Source: Caballeronia sp. dw_19
GTDB lineage: Bacteria; Pseudomonadota; Gammaproteobacteria; Burkholderiales; Burkholderiaceae
Length of the DNA: 64,000 bases
Reading direction: 5' to 3'
Assembly (NCBI RefSeq): GCF_018449515.1
Contig: NZ_JAAVUQ010000001.1
Span: 186,001-250,000 of the forward strand
The position numbers and the translations under genes are program-made. This document shows positions 20,001-28,079 of the stretch, piece after piece. The notes beneath the pieces are model-generated. The model did no database searches, had not been told where the DNA came from, and saw only the letters and a program-made list of their open reading frames with translations. Within the stretch, counting starts at the first letter, position 1. Each line of letters starts with the position of its first letter.

Positions 20001-20054
20001 GGCGCGATTCCCAACGCAACGATGGTCGTCGCGCCACTGGCCGCGGCCAAATAA
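14088..20054 (+). CDS. yfhM: Bacterial alpha-2-macroglobulin family protein (YfhM-like)
   Basis: A very large (1988 residues) periplasmic protein that traps proteases by a covalent thioester. A Sec signal peptide is clear at residues 1-34 (two Arg/Lys, a hydrophobic core, ADA cleavage site); there is no lipobox cysteine, unlike E. coli YfhM, so it may be soluble. MG-type beta domains fill the first 1300 residues, and the thioester motif Cys-Leu-Glu-Gln is intact at 1521-1524 inside an alpha-helical thioester domain. It is followed after four bases by the PBP1C gene, the known pairing: macroglobulin guards, PBP1C repairs peptidoglycan. It is about 300 residues longer than E. coli YfhM. Confidence 0.93.
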   Translation: MIRVIKKQRWPLAALTALSLLAVGFLGATHRADAARTVSVSPQGKVTQVRQVVVKFDEAMIAFGDPAAKAPAQVHCSGGASAGSAHWIDDKTWAFDFGQDLTPGMRCSVALEDGLKSTSGNALTGPRQFRFETGGPFVTQVMPGGGEIEENQIFVLRLNGPDTEASALQDIWCESNGLGNRIPVKTVDANVRANLLKHFRLEKDSARVLTLACQQTLPSATKMQLVYGAGVAGPSGLANDVEKRFDFDVREPFTANFSCERENAKAPCTPLRPLRIRFSSPVPRVDAQQITLHGPGGKTSPQFDPDEKDNDITSVQFAAPLPEHADLSIELPAGLKDSSGRTLSNADIFPLKTSTAPMPPLAKFSSSTFGIIERFAEPNMPAMLPVTLRHVEADLKVNGLNAGSSSVTKLRVDADTEIRRWMKTVDRFDGFSMSVSQIKQEMPQALSNGIKPVYAQNSTAKDPQIDIRSLSLLAKQPGVETLSVPQADPKSLRPFEVVGIPLPKPGFYVVELASPALGASLLGKPQAMYVRTSVLVTNLGVHFKQGRENSIVWVTALDSGKPVPNAQVRVTDCNGDQIAVAKTDLHGIATIGKPLASARSCDENSLDYSGFFVSARVDDPKTGPDMAFVRSDWNRGIESWRFNVPTDMSRDQTTRATTVFDRTLLRAGETVSMKHLMREETLSGFAFPSHLPSRVTIRHEGSGQTYHLPLKWAADRSADSTFPIPAAAKLGEYSVTLDDGATNSDNESDDAGSGHMSIETGNFRVEEFRLPVFKGSIGIRDQKTGALVAATTAPLAVQIEYVSGGPASNLPVQVSALMKDTSPDFASQFESFSFAPYKKPTDDGASAPATEGEDDNSNAQEDTSTAKLIADKTALTLDRNGAGTLTLKSLPVVEAPKQLALEATFADPNGEIQTLRGSATLWPAAVAAGIKAGDWVSVGNAVPVQALAVDLQGKPRAGVALEIRGVARTMTSSRKRMVGGFYAYDNHTETKDLGTLCSGKSDDHGLLSCEAKLKEAGNVDLIAIAKDGDGRVANATTSVWVTREDQLWFGGENTDRIDVLPEKTSYEPGETARFQVRMPFRFATALVAVEREGIVETKVVELDGKNPTVELKVQESWGPNVYVSVLAIRGRIHEVPWYSFFTWGWKSPLDWVHAFWYEGRQYEAPTPLVDLSKPAFRYGLGEIKVGTASHKLGVTVTPDAKSYAVRSKAHVKVRVTLPGGKPAPAGTQIALAAVDEALLELMPNQSWNVLDAMLQRRAYGVETSTAQMEIIGRRHFGRKAVPAGGGGGHSATRELFDTLLLWNPRVTLDANGEATVDVPLNDALTSFRIVAIGAVGAGQFGTGSASIRSTQDLQLISGLPPLVRVGDQFRALFTLRNTTARTMQVVVTPRVPTVDLPAQNVTLAPDSSQEISWDVKTPDAIGMAATGALNWEVSAVEQGGPKAADAVKLTQRVVAAIPVTVQQATITQVDGTFALPVAPPETAVASADGQIRGGIAVTLQPKLADGLPGVRRWFERYPYSCLEQQTSRALGLDDLTQWQTVIARMPSYLDSDGLANYFPPSDDSRPYGSPALSAYLLAVSDEASKADPRFALPDDLRDKLAGALTNFVEGKIERKFWSPRQDLDFVKLSAIEALSRYGLAAPRMLGSITIAPNQWPTSALLDYYSILSRVDGIAQRDDQRAQVEQILRARLTYSGTRLTFSTAADDDLYWLMTGPESNAARTALLFADNPAWKDEMPRLIGGLLALQTNGAWQTTTSNLWGKLAVQRFSKVFESTPVSGQTRIALGATEKAVTWSAPASPANPRNVTLPWTSGTLNLTQEGSGKPWATIESLAAVALKAPFAAGYRITKTITPIDPAVKGTLSRGDIVRVHLDIDAQSDMTWVVVNDPIPAGATILGSGLGRDSEAATEGEKSPQGAWPAFVERGFDGYRAYYDYLPKGKLQVEYTVRLNNAGTFGLPPTRVEALYAPSVFGAIPNATMVVAPLAAAK

Positions 20055-20058
20055 CGCG

Positions 20059-22257
20059 ATGAAACGCGCCGCCCTCGCGCTTATCTTTTGCGTGCTTGCG
20101 AGCTCGGCGAATGCGCTGCCGAGCTTCGACGAAGTGCGCGCGAGTTGGCGCAGTTCCGACTGGGTGCTGCTCGCCCGCGATGGCGAGCCGCTGCAGCGCA
20201 CGCGTATCGATACCACCGAGCGGCGCGGTGACTGGGTCTCGCTGCAGGATGTATCGCCGGCGTTGCGCGAGGCTATTGTCGTGTCGGAGGATAAGCGGTT
20301 CTACGAGCACAGCGGCGTGGATTGGCGTGGTGCTGCGGCCGCGGCCTGGGCAAACCTGTGGAACACGCGCACGCGCGGCGCGTCGACGGTGACCATGCAA
20401 CTGACTGGTTTGATCGATGAAGATCGCCGGCCCGGACGCCGTTCGATAAGCGAGAAAGCGACGCAGACAGTCGGCGCGTTATGGCTCGATCACGCCTGGC
20501 GCAAGGATCAGATTCTCGAGGCCTATCTCAATCTCGTGCCGTTTCGCGGCGAGATCGTGGGGTTGTCGGCGCTGTCGCAGACTTTGTTCGGCAAGCTTCC
20601 GTCCGGGCTGAATGAGCGTGAAGCCGCGCTCACCGCCGCGCTGGTGCGTGCGCCGAATGCGAATTACGCGAAGGTATCGGCGCGAGCATGCGGCATTTTG
20701 AGGGACATGGACCGGGCGCGGCCATCGGCCACGGACCCTTGCGCGAACCTCGACAGCTATGTGCAATTGACGCTTACGCGCACCGCGTCCGCCTCGCCAC
20801 GATCCTCGGATTACGACGCGCTCGCACCGCACTTCGCGCGACGTGTGGCCGGCGAAGTACATCCTGCAGCGGGCGCGCGTGTCCAGTCCACGCTCGACGC
20901 CGCGCTGCAGCGCTTCGCCCGTGACTCGCTCGCGCGAACCTTGCTCGAACTCAACTCGCGCGCGCATCAGCGCAATGTGCACGACGGCGCCGCGATCGTC
21001 ATCGATAACCGCAGCGGCGAGATTCGCGCGTGGGTCGGCTCGGCGGGAGGGTTGTCGAACGCGCCGGAAGTCGATGCCGTCGTCGCCTTGCGCCAGGCTG
21101 GCTCGACGCTCAAGCCGTTCCTGTACGCTCAGGCTATCGACGAAAAGCGCCTCACGCCGGCCTCTCTACTCGATGACGCCCCGCTCGATCTCGCCACCGG
21201 CGGCGGCCTGTATATCCCGCAAAACTACGATCACGATTTCAAGGGCTGGGTGAGCATGCGCACGGCACTGGGGTCGTCGCTGAACGTGCCGGCCGTGCGC
21301 ACGCTGGTGATGGTTACGCCCCACCGGTTCGCAAAAACACTGGTGTCGCTCGGCCTGCCGCTCACGCAAGCCGGCGATTACTACGGCTTCAGTCTTGCGC
21401 TCGGCAGCGCTGACGTGACGCTCGCGACACTCACGAACGCGTACCGGACGCTTGCGAACGGCGGTGTCACGGGGCCAATGTCCGACTTGCCGGCACATGC
21501 CCTCGCTACATCCGGCACACGCGTTTTCAGCCCGCAAGCCAGTTTTATCGTGACAAACATACTCGCCGATAACAACGCGCGCACGCGCACCTTCGGCTTC
21601 GACAGCGTCCTCGCCACGCGCTTTTTCAGCGCCGTTAAGACCGGCACGAGCAAGGACATGCGCGATAACTGGGCGGTCGGCTACACGTCGCGCTATACGG
21701 TCGGCGTGTGGGTGGGCAACGCGGACGGCGCACCGATGTGGGACGTCTCCGGCGTCACGGGCGCCGCGCCCGTGTGGGCCGCGCTGGTGAATTACCTGCA
21801 TCGGCGCACACCAAGCCGGCCGCCGGTCGCGCCGCCGGGCGTGGTGCGCACGCAGATTGTTTATCAAAACGATATTGAGCCGGCGCGCGAGGACTGGTTC
21901 CTGAGCGGCACGCAAATGTCGCGGATCGCATTGTCGGCGAATGCCGAAGGCTCGGCCGTACGCAACGGCACGGCCCGGATCACCTCTCCCACCGACGGCA
22001 CTATTTTCGCGCTCGATCCCGATATTCCCGCCGCGCGCCAGCGGATCTGGTTCGAGAGCGCGCAAAGTGCGCCGGCGGGCAGCGTGTGGCGGCTGGACGG
22101 CAAATTGGCCGGCCCTTCAACTAGCATGTCACGCATGGCATGGCTGCCGTGGCCGGGGCATCACACACTGGAACTGGTCGACCGCCAGGGCGTGGTGGTC
22201 GATTCCGTGAAATTCGAAGTACGCGGCGCGTTTGCGAAAATCAAGACAAAAGGTTAA
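20059..22257 (+). CDS. pbpC: Penicillin-binding protein 1C
   Basis: A bifunctional peptidoglycan glycosyltransferase/transpeptidase of 732 residues. A signal anchor or signal peptide occupies residues 1-20. The GT51 domain has the EDKRFYEHSGVD catalytic motif (E77) and the RGASTVTMQL motif; the transpeptidase domain has SxxK at S349-K352 (GSTLK), the SLN triad and the KTGTSKD motif; a C-terminal BiPBP_C domain follows from about 650. It starts four bases after the alpha-2-macroglobulin stop, the conserved yfhM-pbpC pairing. Start chosen at ATG 20059, the first after the upstream stop. Confidence 0.95.
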   Translation: MKRAALALIFCVLASSANALPSFDEVRASWRSSDWVLLARDGEPLQRTRIDTTERRGDWVSLQDVSPALREAIVVSEDKRFYEHSGVDWRGAAAAAWANLWNTRTRGASTVTMQLTGLIDEDRRPGRRSISEKATQTVGALWLDHAWRKDQILEAYLNLVPFRGEIVGLSALSQTLFGKLPSGLNEREAALTAALVRAPNANYAKVSARACGILRDMDRARPSATDPCANLDSYVQLTLTRTASASPRSSDYDALAPHFARRVAGEVHPAAGARVQSTLDAALQRFARDSLARTLLELNSRAHQRNVHDGAAIVIDNRSGEIRAWVGSAGGLSNAPEVDAVVALRQAGSTLKPFLYAQAIDEKRLTPASLLDDAPLDLATGGGLYIPQNYDHDFKGWVSMRTALGSSLNVPAVRTLVMVTPHRFAKTLVSLGLPLTQAGDYYGFSLALGSADVTLATLTNAYRTLANGGVTGPMSDLPAHALATSGTRVFSPQASFIVTNILADNNARTRTFGFDSVLATRFFSAVKTGTSKDMRDNWAVGYTSRYTVGVWVGNADGAPMWDVSGVTGAAPVWAALVNYLHRRTPSRPPVAPPGVVRTQIVYQNDIEPAREDWFLSGTQMSRIALSANAEGSAVRNGTARITSPTDGTIFALDPDIPAARQRIWFESAQSAPAGSVWRLDGKLAGPSTSMSRMAWLPWPGHHTLELVDRQGVVVDSVKFEVRGAFAKIKTKG

Positions 22258-22601
22258 TGAGGATCAAACCCGATGAATCAGACCCGAAGAATCAAATCCG
22301 GGATAGCGTCGATTTCGACAAGCATATATCCGCGAAACGTTAAATCTGAACCGACCTGCCCCCATCCGCCATGAGTCTGGTGATAATCGCTAGATAGAAT
22401 CGAAACCGGAGAGTGGATTGGGTACAACCGGCAAAATAATAGCCGGCAATGTTGTAAAAAATAATCCCGCCCGCACCGGATGGACCTCGCTGCCATTATG
22501 CTGACCCGCATTTTGTCCTATGCTAGTTGGGCTTTCTGGCCAGGCTTCCAGTAAGGCCGACATCGATTCCTCCTCTTGTTTTTCAACCTGGAGCACTTGT
22601 C
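22258..22601. other. Intergenic region between pbpC and the ComEA-like gene
   Basis: No supported gene. The stretch is AT-richer than its neighbours and contains a TAGAAT box near 22395-22400 and a short CCGGC/GCCGG hairpin near 22428-22456; the ComEA-like gene's GGAG ribosome binding site is at the right edge. The promoter of that gene is probably here but is not pinned down. Confidence 0.4.
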
Positions 22602-23216
22602 ATGCTTAAGAAGCTGTTGATGCTGTGTCTGGCCCTTGCGTTGTCGATAGGCGCCGCGTTCGCGGCCGTCGACGTGAATACGGCGGATCAAACCTCGCTT
22701 GAAGCGGTAAAGGGGCTTGGGCCGGTGAAGTCGAAGGCGATCATCGACGAACGGACGAAGAACGGCCCGTTCAAAGATGCCGACGATCTCGCCAACCGCG
22801 TGAAAGGACTCGGCACGAAGTCCGTGACGAATCTGGAGCAGGCCGGACTGACGGTTGGCGGTTCATCCGCACCGCCGACCGGGACAAAGGCCAGCAAGAC
22901 GCCGGCCGCCACCAACGCAGGCACTGCCGCGCCCGCCAAATCGACGGTGAAGTCGTCCACGGCTGCAACGGCCGCCACGTCACCCGCCGCGACCACGGCC
23001 ACGACGCCCGCAGTGACGCCGGCAACGACGGCTACAACGGCAGACGCGGCTTCTGCCACCAAGGGCAAGAAGGGTAAAAAAGCCAAGGCCAGTGCGGCGG
23101 CTAGTTCGAGTACGGCGACAACAGCAACAGCCGATGCAGCCTCGGGCGCGAGTGGCGCCAAGGCGTCGAAGAAGTCCAAGAAAAAGAAAGCCGCGAGCGA
23201 CGCGGCAGCAACCTGA
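22602..23216 (+). CDS. Secreted ComEA-like helix-hairpin-helix protein with basic low-complexity tail
   Basis: 204 residues. Residues 1-21 are a signal peptide (AAFA cleavage). Residues 24-85 are a ComEA-type helix-hairpin-helix DNA-binding domain (VDVNTADQTSLEAVKGLGPVKSKAIIDER). The rest, about 115 residues, is Ala/Thr/Ser/Lys low complexity with three lysine clusters (KGKKGKKAKA, KKSKKKKAA), resembling histone H1-like tails. ComEA binds incoming DNA in the periplasm of competent bacteria; the basic tail would strengthen DNA binding but such tails are not part of the standard family. ATG at 22602 has GGAG upstream. A role in DNA uptake is inferred, as no competence genes are near. Confidence 0.85.
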   Translation: MLKKLLMLCLALALSIGAAFAAVDVNTADQTSLEAVKGLGPVKSKAIIDERTKNGPFKDADDLANRVKGLGTKSVTNLEQAGLTVGGSSAPPTGTKASKTPAATNAGTAAPAKSTVKSSTAATAATSPAATTATTPAVTPATTATTADAASATKGKKGKKAKASAAASSSTATTATADAASGASGAKASKKSKKKKAASDAAAT

Positions 23217-23415
23217 GGACGGCGACGCACTTCGGCGCCGAATTCCGGGCGTGGAATGGTCATCGCGCGCAGTTCGAATTCAAGCCGCCCAGGTCGCCTT
23301 GCAGCAGAAACACTTCGGCCATCCTTCACGGGACGGCATGTTTTCCGGCCGGCACAGGCAAACCAGCATGACGCCGGACGGTATTTAACCAGCATCGTTT
23401 TCAAGTGAGACAGCC

Positions 23416-23868
23416 ATGAGCCTACTCGATACCCTCGCCTCTTCTTTCGGCAATTCGTCTCAAGGTGGCGGCGCGCAGTCCGGCCTAGTCGCCATTGCGA
23501 TGGAGTTCGTCAATAACCAGCCCGGTGGCCTGACCGGCTTGATTCAGCGTTTCCACGAAAATGGCGCGGGCGACATCGTCTCGTCGTGGGTCGGCAACGG
23601 CGAAAACAAACCCATCAGCTCGGACACCGTGACCAACGTGCTCGGTTCGGACGCGGTCAGCCAAATGGCGCAGAAAGCTGGCCTGTCCGGCGACCAGGTG
23701 TCCGGCATTTTGGCTTCGGTGTTGCCGCATCTCGTGAACCACGCAACGCCGGACGGCCAGGTGCCGGCGAACGGCCAGCTCGACGTGAGCAGCTTGCTGG
23801 GATCGCTCGGCGGGATTGGCGGTCTGGCAGGCTTGCTCGGCGGCAAGAGCGAAGAACCGAAGGCGTAA
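23416..23868 (+). CDS. YidB-like DUF937 protein
   Basis: A 150-residue small protein of unknown function. It matches the YidB/DUF937 pattern: an N-terminal MSLLDTLASSFG helix, the GGLTGLIQRFHENGAGDIVSSWVGNGENKPIS core and an LSGDQVSGILASVLPHLVNHATPDGQVP segment, ending in a Gly/Leu-rich tail (LGSLGGIGGLAGLLGG). No signal peptide or transmembrane segment is visible. It is a single gene followed by a terminator shared with convergent clpB. The family is widespread in Proteobacteria without an assigned role. Confidence 0.85.
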   Translation: MSLLDTLASSFGNSSQGGGAQSGLVAIAMEFVNNQPGGLTGLIQRFHENGAGDIVSSWVGNGENKPISSDTVTNVLGSDAVSQMAQKAGLSGDQVSGILASVLPHLVNHATPDGQVPANGQLDVSSLLGSLGGIGGLAGLLGGKSEEPKA

Positions 23869-23898
23869 GCGTTGTTCGCCTGATTTTTGGGCACTAGT

Positions 23899-23936
23899 AA
23901 AAAAGGGGCAACGGATCACTCCGTTGCCCCTTTTTG
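23899..23936. terminator. Bidirectional terminator between the YidB-like gene and clpB
   Basis: GGGGCAACGGA and TCCGTTGCCCC form a perfect stem with a short loop, with an A-run on the left and a T-run on the right, so it can end both convergent transcripts. Confidence 0.92.
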
Positions 23937-23987
23937 TTGGAACGAATGACGCCCGGCCGACTTCGCCGGGCGCCTTCAGCGCACGTC

Positions 23988-26585
23988 TTAATGCACGACG
24001 CGATCGAACACCAGCTCGCCATCCCGCATATCGACGGGGATCACGTCCTTCGGTCCGAACTTGCCGGCGAGGATCAGCTTCGCGACCGGGTTCTCGATCT
24101 GCTGCTGGATCGCGCGCTTCAACGGCCGTGCGCCAAACACCGGGTCGTAACCCACCTTGCCGATGTGTTCCAGCGCGGCATCGGACACGTCGAGTTGCAT
24201 CTCCAGCTTCGCGAGCCGCTCATGCAGCCGCTGCAACTGGATCTTCGCGATCATCTGGATGTTCTCGCGGTCGAGCGAATGGAACACCACGACGTCGTCA
24301 ATCCGGTTCAGGAATTCCGGCCGGAAGTGCAGCTTGACCTCCTCCCAGACCGCTTCCTTCACCGCTTCGTGCGGCTCGCCGACCATCGCCTGGATCACGT
24401 GCGAACCGAGATTCGACGTCATGACGATCACCGTGTTCTTGAAGTCCACGGTGCGCCCTTGCCCGTCGGTCATGCGGCCGTCGTCGAGCACTTGCAGCAG
24501 CACGTTGAACACGTCCGGATGCGCCTTCTCGATTTCATCGAGCAGGATCACGCTGTAGGGCTTGCGCCGCACCAGCTCGGTCAGGTAACCGCCTTCCTCA
24601 TAACCGACATAACCCGGCGGCGCGCCAATCAAGCGCGCGACGCTGTGCTTCTCCATGAACTCGCTCATGTCGATACGGATCATGTGATCTTCAGAATCGA
24701 ACAGGAACGAGGCGAGCGCCTTGCACAACTCGGTCTTGCCCACGCCCGTCGGCCCAAGGAACAGGAACGAACCATACGGACGATTCGGATCCGACAACCC
24801 CGCGCGTGACCGCCGGATAGCATCGGCCACCGCGCCGATCGCTTCATCCTGACCCACCACGCGGTCATGCAGCTTGCCTTCGATCTGCAGCAGTTTCTCG
24901 CGCTCGCCCTGCATCATCCGCGACACGGGAATGCCGGTGGAACGCGACACTACTTCCGCGATTTCCTCGGCGCCCACTTGCGTGCGCAACAAGCGCGGCC
25001 GCGTCGGGTTGCTTTGCTCCGCGGTCTCGGACTGCGTGACCTGCTTCAGTTGCGTTTCGAGTCCAGGCAACTTGCCGTACTGCAATTCGGCAACCTTCTC
25101 GAGCTTGCCTTCACGCTGCAAACGCACGATGTCCGCCCGCACTTTCTCGATCTCTTCCTTCAGCGTCGCGCTGCCCTGCACGGCGGCTTTCTCCGCCATC
25201 CAGATTTCCTCGAGGTCGGAATACTCGCGACCCAGACGCTCGATTTCTTCCTCGATCAACTGCAAGCGCTTCTGCGATGCCTCGTCCTTTTCCTTCTTGA
25301 CGGCTTCGCGCTCGATCTTCAACTGGATCAAACGACGATCGAGCCGATCCATCTCTTCGGGCTTCGAATCGATTTCCATCTTGACCCTGGACGCAGCTTC
25401 GTCGATCAGGTCGATGGCTTTATCGGGGAGAAAACGGTCCGTGATATAGCGATGTGACAATTCCGCCGCCGCGACAATAGCCGGATCGGTGATTTCCACG
25501 CCGTGATGCAGTTCATACCGTTCCTTCAAGCCGCGCAGGATCGCGATGGTCGCTTCCACCGACGGTTCATCGACCAGCACCTTCTGGAACCGGCGCTCGA
25601 GCGCTGCGTCCTTTTCGATGTACTTGCGATACTCGTCAAGCGTCGTCGCGCCGATGCAATGCAGCTCGCCGCGCGAGAGCGCCGGCTTCAGCATGTTGCC
25701 CGCATCCATGGCGCCTTCGGCTTTACCGGCGCCGACCATGGTATGAATTTCGTCGATGAAAACGATGGTCTGGCCTTCGTCCTTGGCAATATCGCTGAGG
25801 ACGGATTTGAGCCGCTCTTCGAATTCCCCGCGATACTTGGCGCCGGCCAGCAGCGCGGCCATGTCGAGCGACAACACGCGCTTGCTCTTGAGCGATTCCG
25901 GCACTTCGCCGTTCACGATCCGCTGCGCAAGACCTTCCACAATGGCCGTCTTGCCCACGCCCGGCTCACCAATCAGCACCGGGTTATTTTTCGTCCGGCG
26001 TTGCAGGATCTGGATTGAACGGCGAATTTCATCGTCCCGGCCGATCACCGGATCGAGCTTGCCCGCGCGAGCGCGTTCGGTCAGATCAACCGTGTATTTC
26101 TTCAGCGCGCCGCGCTGGCTTTCGGCGTCCTGGCTGTTCACCTGGCCCCCGCCGCGAACCGAATTGATCGCCGCTTCGAGCGCCTTGCGCGTGAGGCCGT
26201 GCTGCTTGGCGATACGGCCGGCTTCGCCCTTGTCATCGGCGATGGCGAGCAGGTACATCTCGCTTGCGATGAACGTGTCGTTGAGCTTTTGCGCCTCTTT
26301 GTCGGCGCTGTTCAGCAAGCCGGCGAGATCGCGGCTGACCTGGACGTTGCCGTCCGTGCCCTGGACTTGCGGCAGGCGCGTCATGGCGTCCTTGAGCGCG
26401 GTTTGCAGCGCCTGGACCTGCACGCCCGCCTGCGACAACAGCGAGCGCGCCGAACCGTCCTGCTGCGCAATCAGCGCGGCAAGCAAGTGAACCGGTTCGA
26501 TATATTGATTGTCATTGCCGACGGCGAGACTCTGCGCGTCGGCCAGTGCTTCCTGGAACTTCGTGGTTAGCTTGTCGATTCTCAT
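23988..26585 (-). CDS. clpB: ATP-dependent disaggregase ClpB
   Basis: A hexameric AAA+ chaperone that with DnaK pulls polypeptides out of aggregates. The 865-residue protein has the N-terminal Clp_N repeats (1-145), the first nucleotide-binding domain with [13 protein letters not shown] (near 205), the coiled-coil M-domain (about 400-540) and the second domain with [13 protein letters not shown] (near 610). ATG at 26585 ([14 protein letters not shown]) is preceded by GGAGGT and is the family start; the frame remains open upstream without meaning. A near-consensus sigma-32 promoter lies just upstream, so heat-shock control is expected. Confidence 0.98.
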   Translation of the reverse strand: MRIDKLTTKFQEALADAQSLAVGNDNQYIEPVHLLAALIAQQDGSARSLLSQAGVQVQALQTALKDAMTRLPQVQGTDGNVQVSRDLAGLLNSADKEAQKLNDTFIASEMYLLAIADDKGEAGRIAKQHGLTRKALEAAINSVRGGGQVNSQDAESQRGALKKYTVDLTERARAGKLDPVIGRDDEIRRSIQILQRRTKNNPVLIGEPGVGKTAIVEGLAQRIVNGEVPESLKSKRVLSLDMAALLAGAKYRGEFEERLKSVLSDIAKDEGQTIVFIDEIHTMVGAGKAEGAMDAGNMLKPALSRGELHCIGATTLDEYRKYIEKDAALERRFQKVLVDEPSVEATIAILRGLKERYELHHGVEITDPAIVAAAELSHRYITDRFLPDKAIDLIDEAASRVKMEIDSKPEEMDRLDRRLIQLKIEREAVKKEKDEASQKRLQLIEEEIERLGREYSDLEEIWMAEKAAVQGSATLKEEIEKVRADIVRLQREGKLEKVAELQYGKLPGLETQLKQVTQSETAEQSNPTRPRLLRTQVGAEEIAEVVSRSTGIPVSRMMQGEREKLLQIEGKLHDRVVGQDEAIGAVADAIRRSRAGLSDPNRPYGSFLFLGPTGVGKTELCKALASFLFDSEDHMIRIDMSEFMEKHSVARLIGAPPGYVGYEEGGYLTELVRRKPYSVILLDEIEKAHPDVFNVLLQVLDDGRMTDGQGRTVDFKNTVIVMTSNLGSHVIQAMVGEPHEAVKEAVWEEVKLHFRPEFLNRIDDVVVFHSLDRENIQMIAKIQLQRLHERLAKLEMQLDVSDAALEHIGKVGYDPVFGARPLKRAIQQQIENPVAKLILAGKFGPKDVIPVDMRDGELVFDRVVH

Positions 26586-26614
26586 ATTGAGACCTCCAAA
26601 TCGGGATGTGTTCA

Positions 26615-26642
26615 AAATGAGGCGTGATCCGGCACTTTCAAG
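26615..26642 (-). promoter_or_regulatory. Sigma-32 heat-shock promoter of clpB
   Basis: On the minus strand CTTGAAA (26636-26642) and CCTCATTT (26615-26622) are separated by 13 bases, matching the sigma-32 pattern CTTGAAA-N11-16-CCCCATNT with one mismatch in the -10. It is 30 bases from the clpB start codon. Confidence 0.88.
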
Positions 26643-26939
26643 CGCTCCACTGCCCAAAAATCGCACTTTTCTGCAAAATGCCGATTGACGCGATTGATGG
26701 TGCCGAGCGGTTGGTAGCGCTCGTAATGCGCAAAAACGTCGAGTCGGGGGAACAACGTCGTTGGCGTCCGTCGAGCGTGGGCGTCTGGGACCATTGTGAT
26801 CGGATCGCGATGGCGGTGGACTGATCCAGATCGAAGAACCAGCACGGGCTGCGCCTGGAATACGCGTGCGTCAGGAAGGTCAGTCAGGCACATCAGTCAC
26901 TTCAATTACCAGTCGCTTCAATTACATAAGGCAGCTCAG

Positions 26940-27431
26940 TCAGCTATCTCCGGCGATACGACCGATGCCCGCCGCTGCCGGCATTAAACGCACGATGCCG
27001 AGCACGCTCGCCAGCTCATCAGCGGGCGACGCCAGATCGCCGACCGTATGCTGATCGAGTTCCGCGAGGAACGCATCGCGCGCGGCGGCGAACACCCCGC
27101 GCAGGCGGCAATGGGACTGGATCACGCAGTGCCGGTGAGCTTCGCTTTCATCGGCGAAACAGCCGACTATCGAAAAATCGTTCTCCGTCTTGCGCACGAC
27201 CTCGCCGATGCTCAGCAACGGTGTGCGAGGATCGAGCCTCAGGCCGCCGTTACGGCCGCGCACGGTTTCCACCCAGCCCAGTTCCCCGAGCCGCTGCACC
27301 ACCTTCATGAGATGGTTCTTGGAGATCCCGTAGGCGTCGGAGATCTCCTGGATGGTCGACAGCCCCTCGGACCGGACGGCCAGATAGAGCATGACGCGCA
27401 ACGAATAGTCGGTGTAATCGGTCAGTCGCAT
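26940..27431 (-). CDS. nsrR: Rrf2 family regulator, NsrR-like [2Fe-2S] nitric-oxide sensor
   Basis: A 163-residue winged-helix repressor. The N-terminus MRLTDYTDYSLRVMLYLAV and the recognition segment SDAYGISKNHLMKVVQRLGELGWVETVRGRNGGLRL are NsrR-typical. Three cysteines at 91, 102 and 108 fit the cluster-ligating trio of NsrR/IscR proteins, with NsrR-like spacing for the last two. The ATG at 27431 gives the family start; a longer frame upstream adds unrelated residues. It is divergent from a truncated haemoglobin gene 650 bases away, which fits NO detoxification control. IscR is excluded because no isc genes are near and the DNA-recognition helix is NsrR-type. Confidence 0.86.
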   Translation of the reverse strand: MRLTDYTDYSLRVMLYLAVRSEGLSTIQEISDAYGISKNHLMKVVQRLGELGWVETVRGRNGGLRLDPRTPLLSIGEVVRKTENDFSIVGCFADESEAHRHCVIQSHCRLRGVFAAARDAFLAELDQHTVGDLASPADELASVLGIVRLMPAAAGIGRIAGDS

Positions 27432-28079
27432 GGGTGTTCGCGTAGTTCGCGTAATCAGTCGCATGAGCCGATCGCTTGGGTCACGTCGGTCCGCAGCGGA
27501 GTAAAAGCTTCAATCGCTCGGATACAGGGTGTGGCGGCAGGCGGCACGGATAGTCAGGGATGCGCTCGATCTGCACCAGGCCGTGCGCGCGCAGCCCAAT
27601 CCGCTCATCCTCGCCGCGCAACGCCGGCAATATGGCCACGGCCGCTGCGGCCAGCCGCCGCTTGCGCCACCCACTGCATCACGATTAAACGTCGATTATC
27701 ATGGACGCAGTCAGCCGGATGTCAATCAAACGTCATTTTGCTCATTTGCCGCGCGTACCGGTCGAACTGATCGGCCATCACTGATGGGCTTGGCTTATCG
27801 GCCAGAACTCTCTGGCCCCATTTACGGATGGCTCATATAACCGTGTTGGGTTCATGAGCCTGCTTTATAGGGTCACTTGCCGCTCGTAAGCCCACTTATA
27901 AGCCCATTCGTAAGCGCATTCGGCGATAGATTCGTACTTTATCCCGCCCGAGTCAAATTTCCATGGCGCGTGGCATCTTATTAATATCCGGTGGGTCGGA
28001 ATTACATGCGCGGATTCGAGAGCCATTGTCAACCTCGTCAGCCAGACTAAATCCCCACTGAATCCTGTCATCGAATCTT
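27432..28079. other. Intergenic region between nsrR and the globin gene
   Basis: About 650 bases without a supportable gene. It holds three tandem 12-base units (27885-27920) and an AT-rich section near 27690-27740 and 27970-27995 likely to contain the divergent promoters. No convincing full NsrR inverted repeat was found; one GCATCTT half-site-like string is at 27972-27978. Confidence 0.45.
27885..27920. repeat. Three tandem 12-bp units
   Basis: Units 27885-27896, 27897-27908 and 27909-27920 share the pattern (C/T)(G/A)TAAGC(C/G)CA(C/T)T. They lie about 160 bases before the globin start. Possibly slippage-prone; function unknown. Confidence 0.7.

Noticed and set aside
27885..27920. Short tandem repeats as a CRISPR array
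   Set aside because: Units are 9-20 bases, directly adjacent and without spacers; no cas genes are near.
27972..27995. Possible NsrR binding site (GCATCTT half)
   Set aside because: Only one half-site matches; the other half does not fit the inverted repeat, so I do not annotate it.
27865..28071. A 68-codon minus-strand frame ending in repeated AYEWAYKWAYE
   Set aside because: The repeat comes from the 3x12-bp tandem DNA repeat; no ribosome binding site and it abuts the globin start region, so a gene is unlikely.
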